Origin: Gammaproteobacteria bacterium
GTDB taxonomy: Bacteria; Pseudomonadota; Gammaproteobacteria; HTCC5015
Assembly: GCA_013817245.1 (NCBI GenBank)
Contig: JACDDA010000008.1
Coordinates: 47,200 to 111,199, forward strand
Direction of reading: 5' to 3'
DNA: 64,000 bases
The position numbers and the translations under genes are program-made. Within the stretch, counting starts at the first letter, position 1; the number at the start of each line of letters is the position of its first letter. The notes beneath the pieces are model-generated. The model worked only from the letters and a program-made list of their open reading frames with translations, was not told the DNA's origin and did not search any database. Below are positions 19,401 through 27,626 of the stretch, in pieces.

Positions 19401-19530
19401 TAGGAGGATCAATATCGGGATATTCGCGGATAGGCAAACGATCAAATGCCGCCAAACCTAAAACGACTAACAATAGGCTTAAAACAATAGTAAAAACCGG
19501 ACGTTGAATCGCAAGGTCAGAGGGATACAT
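16441..19530 (-). CDS. RND efflux pump, HAE1 inner-membrane transporter
   Basis: A 1029-residue proton-driven exporter of the AcrB/MexB type. The order is one N-terminal helix (FTIVLSLLLVVLGL), a large periplasmic loop, six helices, a second periplasmic loop and five more helices. The proton-relay acids lie in GLVVDDSIIVLEN and the matching Lys in GLVAKNGILIVEF. The partner adaptor gene lies 6 bases upstream on the same strand. No outer-membrane channel gene is adjacent, so a TolC-like protein encoded elsewhere must be used. Drugs or other hydrophobic compounds are the likely substrates but cannot be inferred more closely. Confidence 0.93.
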   Translation of the reverse strand: MYPSDLAIQRPVFTIVLSLLLVVLGLAAFDRLPIREYPDIDPPIISISTVYVGAAADVIERDITQQIESAVSGVEGIKRITSTSRDEVSSVTIEFELSRDVDAAANDVRDKLARVRRALPDEAEESQVSKADADSSPILWMGLSSPQYSGLELTDYAVRNLQDRFSSVPGVASVTLGGGQFYAMRVWLNREAMVAYGVTANDVVQAIRAANVELPAGRIESLQREFSVRLKTRLLDKESFGRIVVYQNQGRIVRLNDIAKINLDTDTNRREMYLNGKGIVGLGIVKQSKANTLDVSKGVRAELAKVQDALPDALQINVIYDSALFIEESIHEVVIALGIAILLVVGVIYGFLGNWRATLIPAVAIPVSVIASFMVLGALGFTINILTLLAFVLAIGLVVDDSIIVLENVYRRMEQGESPLVAAYRGSRQITFAVIATTLVLVSVFLPLSYMQGNVGRLFTEFGVALAAAVLFSSVVALTLTPMMCALMLQSSQAHQKAGQWFAVVNDTFARWVETAQHYRGRIFIVSAILALGAVGLYMVLPAETTPIEDRSIIYIRFSTPDGSSLEYTRAQGQKIEKIVNQLKATGELGTFFFMVAPSNNSIGEVNSGLGIARLVPIEQRTRSQEEIKNQILPQLLKLPGVQAFAISPMGYGQNSGAGRTPLQVVIGSSTYAQAETWANQLLDNVRENSQLLNPDIDYKTAKPVINVSINRDKAALAGISAADVAETLQVLYGSRTVSTFIDRNETYDVILQLPASQRRVPQDIGRSYIRALDGQMVPLSNYIDIAESATPKELSRVNRLPAVTLSAALAPNYALGDALNDMQRRIKQTLPADAAISYSGLSLEYYEASGALWITFGLALIVVFLVLAAQFESWIHPLTIMLTVPIAITGGLLSLWLAGISLNIFSQIGLLMLVGLVAKNGILIVEFANQLRGEGYAVADAALQATKQRFRPIMMTTIATILGAVPLVLSSGAGAESRSALAIVIIGGMMFATFVSLFLIPAVYIVLARFVAAPGQITQQLQREGEIL

Positions 19531-19536
19531 GATTTA

Positions 19537-20658
19537 TCACTTGCTGTTGGCGGCAGTCGGTACGACTGGCGCAACGGATGATGATTCGGCAGTAGCAATC
19601 GTAACATCAACACCGTCACGTAATTTTTGCAAACCTGCCACTGCAATCATTTCGCCTACTTTTAAACCGCTGCGAATTTCTACAATCCCTGGTTGCCGCA
19701 TACCGATCTCTATACGCTGCATACGCGCTTTATTATTTTCAATAACGTAAACAAATTTTGCTTCGCCATTCGCGACCAGCGCTTCTTCAGGCACTATCAT
19801 CGCTGCACGCGTTAAGGTATTTAAATAAACTACCGCATATTGATTGGCGTGTAGATCAGCGCGAATAGCCGCAGGAATATTATCTAATTTACCTAACACG
19901 CCCAAGGTACGCGTGGTTTCATCTAATGCAGAATCAATCGCAACGACAGTACCTGAAAGTGTTGATTCGATTGCGGGGATTTTTAATTGAAATTTTAATC
20001 CGGGCCGTACTTGGTTGGCATCTTGACCCGCCACTTGAGTGCGCACCATCCAAACACTGTCATCAATCAAAGTCGTGATTTTACTACCACTTTTAATTAA
20101 GGCGCCGGGCGACACCAACCGTAAACCTACACGACCACTAAACGGTGCACGCAGACCGCTGCTGAGAAACTGATTGTTAAAATCTTGAAAATCTTTTTCT
20201 GCTTCGGTGACTTGCACCTGCGCTTGCGCATATTGCATCGCCGAAATGGTGCCTTTATCCAATAATTGTTTTTGTTGTGCGGCTTCTACGCGCGCGCGAT
20301 CCATTAAAACGCGCGCCGCTTCTAGCTGCGCACTTTCTGCATCGGTATCTAAACTCACCAAGATATCGCCTTTTTTAACGCGACTACCTTCTTTGAAATA
20401 CACTTTAGTTAAACGGCCATCTTGCCGTGCGGTAATATCAATAATTTCATTCGGCAACAAGATCGCAGCAGCCTCTACGGTTTCTGTGACCTTTTTTATT
20501 TCCACTGCGTGTAATTCAACAATCACTTGTTTAGATGGTTTAAAAGAATTACCCGCAGGCGTTAAGCGCGACCATATGATCCAGCCGACCACGCCAATCG
20601 CTAATAAAATAAAACCCCAACGAATATATGAGGATTGAGGGTTTGCGGTTCGCGCCAC
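19537..20658 (-). CDS. RND efflux periplasmic adaptor (membrane fusion protein)
   Basis: A 373-residue adaptor linking the RND pump to an outer-membrane channel. One N-terminal helix (about residues 15-35) anchors it; a barrel-sandwich region split around a helical hairpin (about 75-180, with QDGRLTKVYFKEGSRVKKGD) and a beta-barrel domain follow. A Ser/Val/Pro-rich tail ends the protein. I chose GTG 20658 because CTGGAG lies 6 bases upstream; another GTG 18 bases earlier is possible. It is the first gene of a two-gene operon with the pump. No TetR-type repressor is adjacent. The 225 bases upstream hold no gene. Confidence 0.9.
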   Translation of the reverse strand: MARTANPQSSYIRWGFILLAIGVVGWIIWSRLTPAGNSFKPSKQVIVELHAVEIKKVTETVEAAAILLPNEIIDITARQDGRLTKVYFKEGSRVKKGDILVSLDTDAESAQLEAARVLMDRARVEAAQQKQLLDKGTISAMQYAQAQVQVTEAEKDFQDFNNQFLSSGLRAPFSGRVGLRLVSPGALIKSGSKITTLIDDSVWMVRTQVAGQDANQVRPGLKFQLKIPAIESTLSGTVVAIDSALDETTRTLGVLGKLDNIPAAIRADLHANQYAVVYLNTLTRAAMIVPEEALVANGEAKFVYVIENNKARMQRIEIGMRQPGIVEIRSGLKVGEMIAVAGLQKLRDGVDVTIATAESSSVAPVVPTAANSK

Positions 20659-20883
20659 TATGAACTCCAGCTGCACTGGTTGTGCGTTTGACTAAATAGA
20701 TATCGGCGGAATCTTACACCGACATTATTACAACAAGCATAACGAATATGGATATCACTAATATGTCTTCTAACTAACTTATAAGGAATGAGCTTCCTAG
20801 AATGGATAGCGCGGTTTTTATAAAGTTCAGGCGACGATTACGAATTTGCACATAAGCCGAACCAAATAGAAAAGCGCTATTTT

Positions 20884-22755
20884 TTAAATCTCTACTTGCA
20901 TACCAAGTTCCACCACACGATTGGTAGGGATTTTAAAGTAGGAAGCGGGACTACCCGAATTGCGCACCATGCCAGTAAATAAATGTTCACGCCAAATCGC
21001 CATACCGGGCGTCTTCGATGCAATGACAGTTTGACGACTCAAGAAGAACGTGGTGTCCATCATGTCAAAATCCAAACCTTTCGCGATGCATAGATTTAAT
21101 GCGTAAGGGATATTAGGATCATCTTTAAAACCATAATCCACTGTTACCCGATAAAAGTTATTACCTAAAGGTATAACTTTCACACGATCAACATCTTTTA
21201 CGTAAGGAATATCGCGCGGCACTAAGGTTAATAAAATCACGCGCTCATGCAATATTTTATTGTGTTTTAAATTATGCAACATCGCATGCGGCATGGTGTT
21301 TTCACGATTGCTGGATAAAAACACAGCAGTGCCAGGCACTCGTTGCACAGAATGATTAACTAAATCATCCATAAAAGGTTCTAATGGAAATGCATTTGTT
21401 TGCATGCGTGCTGCCAAGATCTGACGGCCACGTTTCCATGTAGTTAATACCGTAAAAAACACGGCAGCAATGAGTAATGGGAACCAACCACCATGCACAA
21501 TTTTCGGTATGTTCGCGCCAAAAAATGCTAAATCGATGGTTAAGAAAAATACCAGGCCGGCAATCGTAGTACCCCAGCCCCAGCCCCACACCGTGCGCAC
21601 CACGACAAACGCTAAAATGGTATCAATCGCCATTGTGCCCGTTACGGCAATACCATAAGCAGCTGCTAAATTACTAGATGATTTAAAACCTAACACTAAT
21701 GCAATCACACCGACGAACAACATACGATTTACAAATGGAATATAGATTTGACCAATAGCTTCATCAGAGGTGTGTTGTATAACCATGCGCGGTATATAAC
21801 CTAGTTGCACCGCTTGACGTGTGATGGAGAATGCACCGGAGATCACCGCTTGTGAAGCAATCACGGTCGCCGCGGTTGTTAAAATAATCAGCGGATACAA
21901 ACCCCAGCTCGGCGCTAATAAATAAAACGGACTTGTAACAGCCGTAGCATCGTGAATTATTAAAGCGCCTTGACCAAAATAATTCAGCAATAATGCTGGA
22001 AAAACTAAACCAAACCATGCAATACGAATCGAGCGTTTACCAAAATGTCCCATGTCAGCATATAAAGCTTCTGCGCCCGTGACCGCGAGCACGACTGAAC
22101 CTAGTACAAAAAATCCTTGGGCTTTATGTTGAACAAAATGTTGTACTGCGTAATACGGATTTATCGCTGCTAATACTTCGGGATATTGCACGATACTTAT
22201 CGCGCCCAATACACCCAGGGTTAAAAACCAAACGCACATCACTGGACCAAATAATGCGCCCATACCGCCCGTGCCTTTGTGTTGAAATAAAAACATGCCC
22301 GTTAAAATAATTAGCGCAATCGGAATAACAAAATGTTCTAAATGAGGCGCGGCGACTTTCAGACCTTCAGCCGCTGATAACACTGAAATGGCGGGGGTGA
22401 TAACGCAGTCGCCATAAAATAATGCGGCGCCAAAAATACCTAGCGACATTAAGATCCAACTCAAACGTCCGTTATTACCGACTGCTCGTTGACTCAAAGC
22501 AATCAAGGCCATGATGCCACCTTCACCTTTATTATCGGCGCGCATAATGAAGGCAACATATTTTAATGCGACGACGAGTAATAAAGACCAAAAGATCAGC
22601 GACAAGATACCGAGCACATTAGCAACGGTGGGCGCTAAAGCGTGACCGCCTGAAAATACTTCGCGCATCGTATAAATAGGACTAGTACCGATATCGCCGA
22701 AGACGACACCGAGCGCACCTAACACCAGTGCAGATTGTTTTGTAGAATTTGACAT
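20884..22755 (-). CDS. kup: Kup low-affinity potassium uptake protein
   Basis: A 623-residue K+/H+ symporter of the inner membrane. About twelve helices fill residues 10-450, with the family signature GALGVVFGDIGTSPIYTMREVF at the start and NKGEGGIMAL in the first loop; a soluble C-terminal domain of about 170 residues follows. The ATG at 22755 fits the family N-terminus; an upstream in-frame start would add 18 residues reaching into the region next to the pgeF duplication. No good ribosome binding site is visible. Its neighbours suggest a gene inserted between pgeF and clpB. Confidence 0.95.
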   Translation of the reverse strand: MSNSTKQSALVLGALGVVFGDIGTSPIYTMREVFSGGHALAPTVANVLGILSLIFWSLLLVVALKYVAFIMRADNKGEGGIMALIALSQRAVGNNGRLSWILMSLGIFGAALFYGDCVITPAISVLSAAEGLKVAAPHLEHFVIPIALIILTGMFLFQHKGTGGMGALFGPVMCVWFLTLGVLGAISIVQYPEVLAAINPYYAVQHFVQHKAQGFFVLGSVVLAVTGAEALYADMGHFGKRSIRIAWFGLVFPALLLNYFGQGALIIHDATAVTSPFYLLAPSWGLYPLIILTTAATVIASQAVISGAFSITRQAVQLGYIPRMVIQHTSDEAIGQIYIPFVNRMLFVGVIALVLGFKSSSNLAAAYGIAVTGTMAIDTILAFVVVRTVWGWGWGTTIAGLVFFLTIDLAFFGANIPKIVHGGWFPLLIAAVFFTVLTTWKRGRQILAARMQTNAFPLEPFMDDLVNHSVQRVPGTAVFLSSNRENTMPHAMLHNLKHNKILHERVILLTLVPRDIPYVKDVDRVKVIPLGNNFYRVTVDYGFKDDPNIPYALNLCIAKGLDFDMMDTTFFLSRQTVIASKTPGMAIWREHLFTGMVRNSGSPASYFKIPTNRVVELGMQVEI

Positions 22756-22796
22756 AACGCTAAAATTAAATGGGGAAGTGAATGGCCGCGCATTAT

Positions 22797-23126
22797 GCGC
22801 CGCGCGCAATCTTTTGTCTCTACATCACGACAGCCATATTAGGCTGGCCATCCGACCCGTCACGCCATCACGACGGTAGGAGTAAAAACGCTGAGATTCT
22901 TGGTAGGTGCAATATTCCCCTCCATATAATTGGTATACACCGACACTTTGCAAGGCCAGCCGCGCCGCGCGCAATCTTTTGTCTCTACATCACGACAGCC
23001 ATATTAGGCTGGCCATCCGACCTGTCACGCCATCACGACGGTAGGAGTAAAAACGCTGAGATTCTTGGTAGGTGCAATATTCCCCTCCATATAATTGGTA
23101 TACACCGACACTTTGCAAAGCCAGCC
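22797..23126. repeat. 165-bp tandem duplication covering the 3' end of pgeF
   Basis: Copy 1 (22797-22961) and copy 2 (22962-23126) are direct repeats of 165 bp with two differences (22857 C against 23022 T; 22955 G against 23120 A). The unit starts and ends in the CG-rich run GCGCCGCGC, which probably guided slippage or recombination. The live pgeF gene ends in copy 2. The near identity implies a recent event or ongoing correction. Confidence 0.95.
22825..22961 (-). pseudogene. Detached duplicate of the pgeF 3' end
   Basis: This is the pgeF-derived part of duplication copy 1: about 45 C-terminal codons with the same stop (22825-22827), lying downstream of the true pgeF stop and without a start or a ribosome binding site. 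It is read on the same strand as pgeF but not translated as part of it. Confidence 0.85.
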
Positions 23127-23799
23127 GCGCCGCGCCGACCATATCCAATAAGTAATGAGTGGGGCGTGCGGGAGAAACCTTGAACATAGCCGCATACGCA
23201 GGATCGGCTGCGCAAAATGTTTGGCGCACGTCTTCACCTACTTCATAAACAGCCGCGCCAATGCCGGGGCCCAACCACGCCAATAATTGCTCAGCCGGAA
23301 CATTCATGCCTTGAACGGTCGCTTGCAATACACCATTGACTAAACCGCGCCAACCCGCATGCACGGCAGCGACCACGGTGCCGGCTTGGTCACACAATAA
23401 AACTGGCAAACAATCTGCCGTCATGACCACGGCTACTGCTTGTTGCGTTTGACTAATGGTGGCATCGGCGGCCGGCGGCGTTGTTAACATCGTCGCTGCA
23501 TCGCCCGATGATGTGTCACGCAAATAAACAATGTCCGTACCGTGTACTTGATTTAACCAAACCGGTTCATTTGGTAAATTCAGCGTGTTGCGCAAGATAG
23601 CGCGATTGTTTTGCACACTGGACGCATCATCACCCACGTGCGTCGCTAAATTAAAATTCGCATACCCATTCGCATACCCATTCGCATACAGGGATGTTGC
23701 GGGTTCAGCAAGCTGACGCGTGGTGCTGACTGCTCTCACATTTTTTGGCGCCGGCCACAGCGGTGTAATCCAATCTTGATTGAGCGTTTTATTTACCAT
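22990..23799 (-). CDS. pgeF: PgeF/YfiH-type purine nucleoside/peptidoglycan editing enzyme
   Basis: A 269-residue protein of the YfiH (DUF152, formerly laccase-like) family. In E. coli PgeF removes wrongly incorporated residues from peptidoglycan precursors, and relatives act on purine nucleosides. The metal-binding residues are in NQVHGTD, TADCLPVLL and AVHAGWRG. The gene overlaps the end of rluD by 11 bases, the usual rluD-pgeF pairing. An insertion of YANG repeats lies near residue 40. The last 45 codons are within the duplicated 165-bp unit, but the reading frame is complete and the C-terminus looks normal. Confidence 0.92.
   Translation of the reverse strand: MVNKTLNQDWITPLWPAPKNVRAVSTTRQLAEPATSLYANGYANGYANFNLATHVGDDASSVQNNRAILRNTLNLPNEPVWLNQVHGTDIVYLRDTSSGDAATMLTTPPAADATISQTQQAVAVVMTADCLPVLLCDQAGTVVAAVHAGWRGLVNGVLQATVQGMNVPAEQLLAWLGPGIGAAVYEVGEDVRQTFCAADPAYAAMFKVSPARPTHYLLDMVGAARLALQSVGVYQLYGGEYCTYQESQRFYSYRRDGVTGRMASLIWLS
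23656..23689. repeat. 12-bp tandem repeat inside pgeF
   Basis: Two exact units of ATTCGCATACCC and most of a third encode the YANGYANGYAN stretch in a non-conserved part near the N-terminus of the protein. Frame is kept. Confidence 0.9.
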
Positions 23800-24784
23800 A
23801 CGCAGGATTTTGTAGCTCAGCTTTTAAACACTGCAACAACTGCTGCATATCATCCGGCATGGGCACTGTGAAGTGCATGGCTGCTTCTGTATGCGGATGA
23901 ATTAAATGCAATGTTTCCGCATGCAAGGCTTGACGCGGAAAAGCGCGCAAGGCTTGTTTTAATTCTTCGCTAGCGCCTTTGGGTAATTTTAAACGGCCAC
24001 CGTACAAGGGATCACCTACAATCGGTTTACGTATATGCGCCATATGTACGCGAATTTGATGAGTGCGACCGGTTTCTAAACTCACGCGCAATAATGTATA
24101 CGGACTTAAACGTTGTTCAACACGATAATGCGTGATCGCAACTTTGCCGCCAAATTGCAACACCGCACGCCGCTTACGATCGACGGGATGACGACCCATT
24201 TCGGTCTCGATAGTAGAACCTGCAACTAAAACACCATCAACTAAGGCGAGATATTCACGACCCATGCTGTGATCTTGTAATTGTTCTACTAAATGTTTAT
24301 GTGCACGCTCACTGCGCGCAACCACCATCACGCCCGTGGTTTCTTTATCGAGACGATGCACGATTCCGGCACGTGGCAAATGCGCAGTTTCGGGAAAATG
24401 ATGCAACAAAGCATTTTGCAAAGTGCCATCGGCATTACCTGCCGCAGGATGCACGACACGACCTGCCGCTTTATTAATAATAATAATGTCATCGTCGGCG
24501 TACAAAACATCCAACGGCAAAGGTTGTGCAATGGTCTTAACCTCAATACGTTCAGGCAAACTCACTTGCAACACTTGACCACTCAACACTTTGGTACGCG
24601 CAGCAACGGGTTCGCCATCGAGCAAAATATGGCCTTCTTTTAACCAGGTCTGTAAACGGCTGCGAGAATAATCAGGAAACAAAATTGCCAATACCTTGTC
24701 CAGACGTTCTCCCGCATGGTCCTCCGGTATAGCAACGGTCTGGGAATCAATCTGGGAATCAATCTGGCGATCAACATCGGTCAT
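23789..24784 (-). CDS. rluD: 23S rRNA pseudouridine synthase RluD
   Basis: A 331-residue enzyme that makes pseudouridines in helix 69 of 23S rRNA. An N-terminal S4 RNA-binding domain (about residues 20-80, GERLDKVLAILFPDYSRSRLQTWLKEG) precedes the RluA-type catalytic domain with HRLDKETTGVMVVAR, which holds the catalytic Asp, and RTHQIRVHMA. The ATG at 24784 is preferred because upstream in-frame codons are not family-like; a clear ribosome binding site is lacking. It is divergent from bamD and precedes pgeF, an arrangement common in gammaproteobacteria. A QIDS repeat lies at the extreme N-terminus. Confidence 0.94.
   Translation of the reverse strand: MTDVDRQIDSQIDSQTVAIPEDHAGERLDKVLAILFPDYSRSRLQTWLKEGHILLDGEPVAARTKVLSGQVLQVSLPERIEVKTIAQPLPLDVLYADDDIIIINKAAGRVVHPAAGNADGTLQNALLHHFPETAHLPRAGIVHRLDKETTGVMVVARSERAHKHLVEQLQDHSMGREYLALVDGVLVAGSTIETEMGRHPVDRKRRAVLQFGGKVAITHYRVEQRLSPYTLLRVSLETGRTHQIRVHMAHIRKPIVGDPLYGGRLKLPKGASEELKQALRAFPRQALHAETLHLIHPHTEAAMHFTVPMPDDMQQLLQCLKAELQNPAYGK
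24739..24774. repeat. 12-bp tandem repeat inside rluD
   Basis: Two exact units of TCTGGGAATCAA and a third with minor changes encode the N-terminal QIDSQIDSQ segment, ahead of the S4 domain. Frame is kept. Confidence 0.88.
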
Positions 24785-24854
24785 GGCAATGGTCTTATGA
24801 GCAAAAGGGGAAATAGGATACAATCTGCCGCCTCACGAGAACAGGTTTAAGTTT

Positions 24855-25634
24855 ATGCGTACTGGGTTTATCGTTAAATCATCGCGTTTATTACGCCAAG
24901 CGTTATTGCTAGGCGGTGTTTTACTCTTAAACGCACTCAGCGGCTGCGCAAGTGATGGCAACGATGAGCAAGTATCTGCGCGAGTTTTGTACGAAAAAGC
25001 CAAAACATCGATGGAATATGGCCAGTTTGAAACGGCCATTGGCCATTTCGAAAGTTTAGAATCTCGCTTTCCATTTAGCGCGTACGCTTTGCAAGCTCAA
25101 TTAGCGTTGGCTTATGCTTATTATCGTTTCGGTCAACCCGATCGTGCGATTGTGCAAGCTGATCGTTTTATTCGCATGAATCCTACTCATCCCAATGTTG
25201 ATTATGCTTATTACTTAAAAGGCTTAGCCAACTTCGAACGAGAAAAAGGTTTTTTTGATAGTTGGTTTCCACGTGACCCCGCGGATTTTGAACTAAAACC
25301 CTTGCAAGATGCTTTTCATGATTTTGGTAAATTAGTCGAACGTTTTCCTAGCAGTGTTTACGCAGCCGATGCTCACCGTCGCATGATTTATTTGCGTAAT
25401 GAATTAGCCGAACATGAAATTAAAGTTGCCGAGTTTTATTTAAAACGTAAAGCGTATATTGCAGCCGCTAATCGAGCGAATGGTGTACTAGAATTATTTA
25501 GCGAAACGCATAGCACTCAACGCGCTTTAGAAATTTTGGCCGAAGCTTATAATAATGTGAATTTGCCTGACCAAGCTGCAATCACTAACCAAGTGTTAAT
25601 GTTTAATAAAACCGCAACGACCACCGATAAATAA
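24855..25634 (+). CDS. bamD: BamD outer-membrane assembly lipoprotein
   Basis: A 259-residue lipoprotein of the BAM complex, which folds beta-barrel proteins into the outer membrane. The signal peptide ends in the lipobox LSGC, with acylation at the Cys near residue 31. Five TPR-like repeats follow (from ARVLYEKAKTSMEYGQFETAI onward), with the family segment FEREKGFFDSWFPRDPADFELKPLQDAFHDF. The length is normal. It is divergent from rluD and convergent with nadE; the two stop codons are only three bases apart. Confidence 0.95.
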   Translation: MRTGFIVKSSRLLRQALLLGGVLLLNALSGCASDGNDEQVSARVLYEKAKTSMEYGQFETAIGHFESLESRFPFSAYALQAQLALAYAYYRFGQPDRAIVQADRFIRMNPTHPNVDYAYYLKGLANFEREKGFFDSWFPRDPADFELKPLQDAFHDFGKLVERFPSSVYAADAHRRMIYLRNELAEHEIKVAEFYLKRKAYIAAANRANGVLELFSETHSTQRALEILAEAYNNVNLPDQAAITNQVLMFNKTATTTDK

Positions 25635-25647
25635 ATTTTATTTATCG
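25625..25647. repeat. AT-rich inverted repeat joining the bamD and nadE ends
   Basis: CGATAAATAA (25625-25634) faces TTATTTATCG (25638-25647). Both stop codons are within it. It may act as a weak two-way RNA 3' structure, but there is no GC-rich stem. Confidence 0.4.
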
Positions 25648-27287
25648 TAAGCGTTAGTGATGGGATAACGACGTTCACGACCAAACGCACGCAGCGTTAC
25701 TTTGACGCCAGGCGCTGATTGCCGACGTTTGTATTCGTTAAGATTTACTTTACGCACCACGTCACGCACGATTGTCGCATCAAAACCCTGCGCAACAATT
25801 GCTTCTATCGAACGTTCTTGTTCAACGTATAAACTTAAAATCTGATCAAGCATTTCATACGGCGGCAAACTGTCTTCATCTTTTTGATCAGGCGCTAATT
25901 CCGCTGATGGTGGCCGCGTGATAATTCGCTGCGGAATAACCATACCTAAACTATTTCGATAATGCGCTAAACGATAAACCCATTGTTTACTCACATCTTT
26001 TAAGGGTGCAAAACCACCGGCCATGTCGCCATACAAAGTTGCATAACCCATGGCCATTTCGCTTTTATTGCCCGTGGTTAACAATAATCGGCGCGCGTGA
26101 TAACTTTGTTTATTCGACAATGCCATTAACAAAATACCGCGGCAACGTGCCTGCATATTTTCTTCAGTAACATCTGTTGGTAAATCACCAAACAATGGCG
26201 CTAAAGTTTGTTGTAGCGCGGTAAATGTTGCTTCGATCGACAACACTTGATAATCCACTTTTAATAATTGCGCCATCAATGCCGCATCATCTAAACTTAT
26301 TTGCGCCGTATGACGTGACGGCAACATCACCGCTTGCACTGCTTCTGCGCCTAAAGCATCTACTGCAATCGCTAAGGTCACTGCAGAATCAATGCCGCCG
26401 GACAAACCTAACAACACACCTTTAAAACCATTTTTTATAACGTAATCGCGCACGCCACACACTAATGCTTCGTATAACAATGCATCATCAGATAAGGTGG
26501 CGTTGTTATTACTCAACGCTTGTAAATTTTTCCCGTCCCATTCAACTGCCGTAATGGATTCAACAAATACCGGTGCTTGCACAATAACAGCACCGTCAGC
26601 ATCTAGCGCTAAAGATCCACCATCAAAAACTAATTCGTCTTGGCCGCCCACCATGTTGACGTAAATAATGGGGCATTGCGTTTCTTTAATGCGTTGTCGC
26701 AAAATTTCTAAACGTTTATGCGCTTTGCCTAAATGAAAAGGTGATGCATTTAAATTTAAAATAATCTGCGCACCTGCCGCGCAGGCTTGTTGCGCGGGTG
26801 TGACTTGCCAAATATCTTCACAAATAGTGAGACCCAAACGATAACCATGACAATCAAAAACGCCGACTTGATCACCTGCTTGAAAATAACGTAACTCATC
26901 AAACACGCCATAATTAGGCAGAGCATGTTTATCATAAACCAAGGTGCTTTTCCCTTGGCTTAATACAGTCGCGGCGTTATAACGCTGCTGCTGACCGTGT
27001 TGATCCTGATGTTCACGGGAATAACCAAGTACCAGCGTAATATTCAACTTCTTCGTTTGCTGTGCAATGTGCTGCACTGCACTCTCCATTGCCGCATGAA
27101 ACCCTTCGCGAAACAATAAGTCTTCAGGCGGATACGCGCACAGCGCCAATTCGGGAAATACGACGATATCGGCTTGATAATCTGTGACCGCACGCTGGCA
27201 GGCGTTTATAATACGTTGCGCATTCCCGGCTAAATCACCCACGATGGGATTGATCTGCGCTAAAGCAATACGTAAGCTGGATTTCAT
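25638..27287 (-). CDS. nadE: Glutamine-dependent NAD+ synthetase
   Basis: A 549-residue two-domain enzyme. The N-terminal nitrilase-like glutaminase domain (about residues 1-255) has the Glu, Lys and Cys catalytic regions FPELALCAYPPEDL, KHALPNYGVFDE and TICEDIW. The C-terminal synthetase domain (about 270-549) has the ATP-pyrophosphatase loop LGLSGGIDSAV. Ammonia from glutamine is used to amidate deamido-NAD. I prefer the ATG at 27287; a GTG six bases earlier is possible and neither has a strong ribosome binding site. The gene is divergent from the small membrane-protein gene before pilS. Confidence 0.95.
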   Translation of the reverse strand: MKSSLRIALAQINPIVGDLAGNAQRIINACQRAVTDYQADIVVFPELALCAYPPEDLLFREGFHAAMESAVQHIAQQTKKLNITLVLGYSREHQDQHGQQQRYNAATVLSQGKSTLVYDKHALPNYGVFDELRYFQAGDQVGVFDCHGYRLGLTICEDIWQVTPAQQACAAGAQIILNLNASPFHLGKAHKRLEILRQRIKETQCPIIYVNMVGGQDELVFDGGSLALDADGAVIVQAPVFVESITAVEWDGKNLQALSNNNATLSDDALLYEALVCGVRDYVIKNGFKGVLLGLSGGIDSAVTLAIAVDALGAEAVQAVMLPSRHTAQISLDDAALMAQLLKVDYQVLSIEATFTALQQTLAPLFGDLPTDVTEENMQARCRGILLMALSNKQSYHARRLLLTTGNKSEMAMGYATLYGDMAGGFAPLKDVSKQWVYRLAHYRNSLGMVIPQRIITRPPSAELAPDQKDEDSLPPYEMLDQILSLYVEQERSIEAIVAQGFDATIVRDVVRKVNLNEYKRRQSAPGVKVTLRAFGRERRYPITNAYDK

Positions 27288-27350
27288 GAGCACACACTAA
27301 CACAAAGAATTGAAGGAGCTATTTTCCTTGAATATGTCGGCTGAGGCAAA

Positions 27351-27626
27351 ATGCGTTTAATTATTTTTTTCATTGGGATTCTGCTCATCTTGTGGAGCTT
27401 ACGCGGATTAATTCGCCAATTACGCGGCGACGCTGCTCATTCGTCTGAACCTCAATCCCCCGCAGCGCCTAATAAACCCTCCTCTCCTCCAAGAGGTAAA
27501 CCCATTGGTGAATCGATGGTGCTTTGTAGTTTTTGCAGCTTACACATTCCCGAATCGGAGGCTTTGCGCACGCAAGATCGTTTCTTTTGTTGTGATGCAC
27601 ATCGTCAACAATGGCTGCTGCGCTAA
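27351..27626 (+). CDS. PP0621-like small membrane protein with Cys motif
   Basis: A 91-residue protein: one N-terminal helix (about residues 2-18), a Pro/Ser-rich linker, and a C-terminal cluster CSFC-x14-FFCCDAHRQQW that may bind a metal. The layout matches the uncharacterised PP0621 family usually found near pilS or related genes. GAGG stands upstream of the ATG. The 3' end overlaps the start of pilS by 16 bases, so the two are translationally linked, but a role in pilus control is not shown. Confidence 0.78.
   Translation: MRLIIFFIGILLILWSLRGLIRQLRGDAAHSSEPQSPAAPNKPSSPPRGKPIGESMVLCSFCSLHIPESEALRTQDRFFCCDAHRQQWLLR

Noticed and set aside
22797..23126. A CRISPR array
   Set aside because: Only two contiguous copies of a long unit with no spacers. 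The 12-bp repeats elsewhere are also without spacers.
22782..23183. A plus-strand open frame with two 55-residue repeats
   Set aside because: It is opposite to pgeF; the internal repetition comes only from the 165-bp tandem duplication.
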